Positions 7,028 through 9,464 of a DNA stretch of 9,464 bases are shown here, piece by piece. A model generated the notes under the pieces. It made no database searches and had not been told where the DNA came from. It saw only the letters and a list, made by a program, of their open reading frames with translations. The translations under genes and the position numbers were made by a program. Source of the DNA: JAYOFM01 sp038117225 (GTDB taxonomy: Bacteria > Pseudomonadota > Alphaproteobacteria > Rhodospirillales > Casp-alpha2); the NCBI GenBank assembly GCA_038117225.1, contig JAYOFM010000123.1, forward strand, positions 1 through 9,464, given 5' to 3'. Every line of letters starts with the position of its first letter. Position 1 is the first letter of the stretch.

Positions 7028-7758
7028 TCAATCACACTCGGCGAGCGACGCGCGAGGCCGCCGCCGAAATCGCAAAAAATAAGGCGCCACCCCCTGCTGA
7101 CGCGCTTTCGCCTCATAGCGCGTTGGCGACCAATCGGTCGGCGGCTCGCGCCAGTCCACGGGTCGTCGCGCCATCCACTCGAATTCTCGGTTGGCGACCG
7201 TATGGCGCAGGCTCCAACGAGTATACTCCGCATGATCGCTGGCGAACAGGAACTCACCATCATCGCAAAGGATGCGGGCGATCGCTGCGACCATCTGCGG
7301 CTGGACGAATCGACGTCGGTGGTGCCGCTTCTTGGGCCACGGGTCGTTGAACAACAGAAACACCCGGTCAATCGACGATGACGCCAGAGCGGGTAACAGA
7401 GCTCGCGCGTCCTCATCATAAATCCGTACGTTTGATAGCGATGCCGAATCAATCCGCGCCAGCAGCGACGCGATACCATCAATAAAAGGCTCGCAGCCAA
7501 TCATGCCCACCGTTTCATGCGCAGCCGCCTGATGGGCGAGGTGTTCCCCCGCCCCGAAGCCGATTTCCAGCCACACGGCGTCAATTGACCCGCTGAATAA
7601 GGACCGCGGGTCGAGCCCGGCTGGCGCCGCCGGGATATCGATACGGATACGCGGCAACAGATTGGCGACGAGGGCCGCCCGCGTTGGACGCAGACGATGG
7701 CCCCGCCGGCGTCCGTAGAATTGGTGTGGTGGATGCGTGTTCGGCTTTCCGTCAGTGC

Positions 7759-7762
<4 letters not shown>
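7028..7762 (-). CDS. trmB: tRNA (guanine-N7-)-methyltransferase TrmB
   Basis: TrmB uses S-adenosylmethionine to methylate N7 of guanosine 46 in the variable loop of tRNA. Family features are clear. FYGRRRGHRLRPTR (15-28) is the usual N-terminal motif, and LEIGFGAGEHL (65-75) is the SAM-binding glycine loop. The catalytic and RNA-binding stretch FNDPWPKKRHHRRR is at 138-151, and TRYEAKA at 214-220 is the conserved C-terminal Tyr-Glu-Lys element. The start is uncertain. No ATG lies near the expected N-terminus; a TTG at 7762 overlaps the metK stop (TTGA) and gives 244 residues, a normal length. A GTG at 7813 would give 261 residues and overlap metK by 55 bases, with an extension (GADGPCRRLEIRLRRQ) that looks like shadow coding. 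I prefer the TTG. The SAM user sits directly behind the SAM maker, consistent with shared transcription. Confidence 0.93.
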
Positions 7763-8934
<1,172 letters not shown>

Positions 8935-8935
8935 A

Positions 8936-8974
8936 ACGGTCCCTCCGCTTGGGGGTTGATATCGGGCGGACCGT
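8936..8974 (-). promoter_or_regulatory. Hairpin sequestering the metK ribosome binding site
   Basis: ACGGTCC (8974-8968 on the minus strand) is perfectly complementary to GGACCGT (8942-8936), which lies between the ribosome binding site and the TTG start. Additional TCCGC/GCGGA pairing (8970-8966 with 8948-8944) would draw the whole GGAGGG into the stem as an alternative register. The 25-base loop contains a run of five C. A stem that hides the start region of metK suggests translational control. I do not recognise the consensus of a known SAM riboswitch class. Confidence 0.45.
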
Positions 8975-8983
8975 CGAGGTTAC

Positions 8984-8998
8984 TGAAATCAAATTTCA
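8984..8998. repeat. 15-base inverted repeat upstream of metK
   Basis: TGAAAT (8984-8989) and ATTTCA (8993-8998) are perfect inverted arms around a CAA spacer, about 50 bases upstream of the metK start. The AT-rich arms differ from the GC-rich surroundings. It could be an operator for a dimeric regulator, perhaps the neighbouring XRE-type protein, or a small stem in the metK leader. Neither use is shown. Confidence 0.4.
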
Positions 8999-9060
8999 TT
9001 CCAATCACTTAGCGGACTTTTTTTACGTGGTGGCAAGCGGTCCAAATCCGTCCACGTACA

Positions 9061-9078
9061 GCCGGCCCATTGGCCGGC
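9061..9078. other. GC-rich hairpin downstream of the XRE regulator gene
   Basis: GCCGGCC (9061-9067) and GGCCGGC (9072-9078) form a perfect 7-bp stem with a CATT loop. No T-run follows on either strand, so it is not a classical intrinsic terminator. It lies about 105 bases past the stop of the upstream gene and close to where a transcript from the possible promoter at 9083-9111 would begin. It could block 3' exonucleases, or be the first stem of the metK leader. Confidence 0.4.
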
Positions 9079-9082
9079 GGCT

Positions 9083-9111
9083 CTTGTCGCAGGGATCGTC
9101 TATGAGGTCAA
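9083..9111 (-). promoter_or_regulatory. Possible promoter for metK-trmB
   Basis: On the minus strand TTGACC (9111-9106) matches five of six bases of the -35 consensus, but the hexamer 17 bases on, GACAAG (9088-9083), matches only three. A second weak option is TTGCCA (9036-9031) with GCTAAG (9013-9008). I give both at low confidence; the first would place the start at the 9061-9078 hairpin. Confidence 0.25.
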
Positions 9112-9182
9112 GAACTTGGTCGACGTAGAGATTTGTGGCATGAGGCCGGCGGTCCGGCGCATATCCAGGTTATCGGGAAATC

Positions 9183-9464
9183 CTAGTCCCCATGGTCTCC
9201 GGACACGGCCATCGACCGCGCTAGTTCGTAGACTTGGCGACGAACGTAGGGATCAGGAATGCCGTATAATCCCTCGACGAGTCGACGGGTCTCGGGCCGG
9301 CTCAGCGGATTCGCCTCAAGCGGCGCCTGCGTGCGGTCCCTCATGCCTGAAGCCGGCACCGTGCCCGCCGTCTCGGTATCCGCCGGCATGTCGTCGAAGA
9401 AGAACGACACGGGCACATCCAGGATCTTGCTGAATTCGAAAAGACGGCTTGACCCAATGCGGTT
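9183..9464 (-). CDS. XRE (Cro/CI) family transcriptional regulator, partial (5' part missing)
   Basis: The 93 residues visible are the C-terminal part of a DNA-binding regulator; the gene runs off the window end in frame. The first residues, NRIGSSRLFEFSKILDVPVSFFFDDMP split around residue 20, match the last helices of the Cro/CI helix-turn-helix domain plus the following VPVSFFFDD stretch typical of alphaproteobacterial XRE regulators. A variable linker follows (about 28-58). Near the end, ETRRLVEGLYGIPDPYVRRQ (about 59-78) leads to a short helix ending LARSMAVSGDHGD, the usual C-terminal element. A gene of this type commonly precedes metK in Alphaproteobacteria. Its targets are not evident from this sequence. 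A GTG at 9416 could be taken for a start, but the homology continues upstream of it, so it is internal. Confidence 0.88.
   Translation of the reverse strand, partial: NRIGSSRLFEFSKILDVPVSFFFDDMPADTETAGTVPASGMRDRTQAPLEANPLSRPETRRLVEGLYGIPDPYVRRQVYELARSMAVSGDHGD

Larger units (their letters stand above)
8935..9182 (-). other. Structured intergenic region between the XRE regulator gene and metK
   Basis: This gap has no convincing gene. On the minus strand, in order, it holds: a possible -35 TTGACC (9111-9106) with a poor -10 (GACAAG, 9088-9083) 17 bases on; a GC hairpin GCCGGCC/GGCCGGC (9061-9078); an inverted repeat TACGTGG/CCACGTA (9024-9058) with a further CGG/CCG pairing inside; a run of seven A (9018-9024); a short palindrome at 8984-8998; and the start-codon hairpin at 8936-8974. 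Such a density of pairing in 140 bases suggests a regulatory 5' leader for metK. Confidence 0.5.

Noticed and set aside
6943..7500. 185-codon minus-strand frame overlapping trmB
   Set aside because: It is another reading frame of trmB; the trmB frame carries all conserved motifs while this one carries none.
9061..9078. Intrinsic terminator for the XRE regulator gene
   Set aside because: The stem is perfect but no T-run follows on either strand, so I list it only as a hairpin.
9100..9162. 20-residue open frame on the minus strand between the XRE gene and metK
   Set aside because: It is too short, has only a poor ribosome binding site, and shows no attenuator-like codon bias such as a run of Met codons.

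Overview
The window carries a compact block of translation and transcription genes, all on the minus strand, in an order typical of Alphaproteobacteria. Read in the direction of transcription, from high to low coordinates, it is: XRE-family regulator (3' part only), metK, trmB, rimP, nusA, ylxR-ylxQ fusion, infB, rbfA, truB, rpsO (5' part only). The high G+C, the fused YlxR/L7Ae protein and the HTH-metK-trmB-rimP order suggest a Rhodospirillales-like alphaproteobacterium. That placement is inferred from gene order and protein character, not from a search.

Layout: 9183-9464 is the C-terminal part of a Cro/CI-type regulator. A 248-base gap (8935-9182) follows and holds several inverted repeats; one of them occludes the metK Shine-Dalgarno sequence. 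metK begins with TTG, and trmB probably begins with a TTG that overlaps the metK stop. Right after the trmB stop there is a good sigma70-type promoter, a wobble-compatible stem-loop and a canonical Rho-independent terminator, all before rimP. This looks like an attenuating leader of the rimP-nusA-infB operon. The genes below it are packed tightly: rimP/nusA overlap by 8 bases, nusA-ylxR are 12 bases apart, ylxR/infB share ATGA, infB-rbfA are 47 bases apart, rbfA/truB overlap by 11, and truB-rpsO are 16 apart. They are therefore probably cotranscribed and largely translationally coupled.

Function: MetK makes S-adenosylmethionine, which TrmB uses to methylate tRNA. RimP and RbfA mature the 30S subunit, NusA controls elongation and termination, IF2 starts translation, TruB makes tRNA pseudouridine 55, and S15 is an early 30S assembly protein.

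I found no mobile element, CRISPR array, defence gene, tRNA or unknown multi-gene system. The points most worth a second look are the rimP leader, the structured metK leader, nested hairpins at the infB-rbfA and truB-rpsO junctions, and a probable sequence artefact at positions 1-41 that destroys the 3' part of rpsO.
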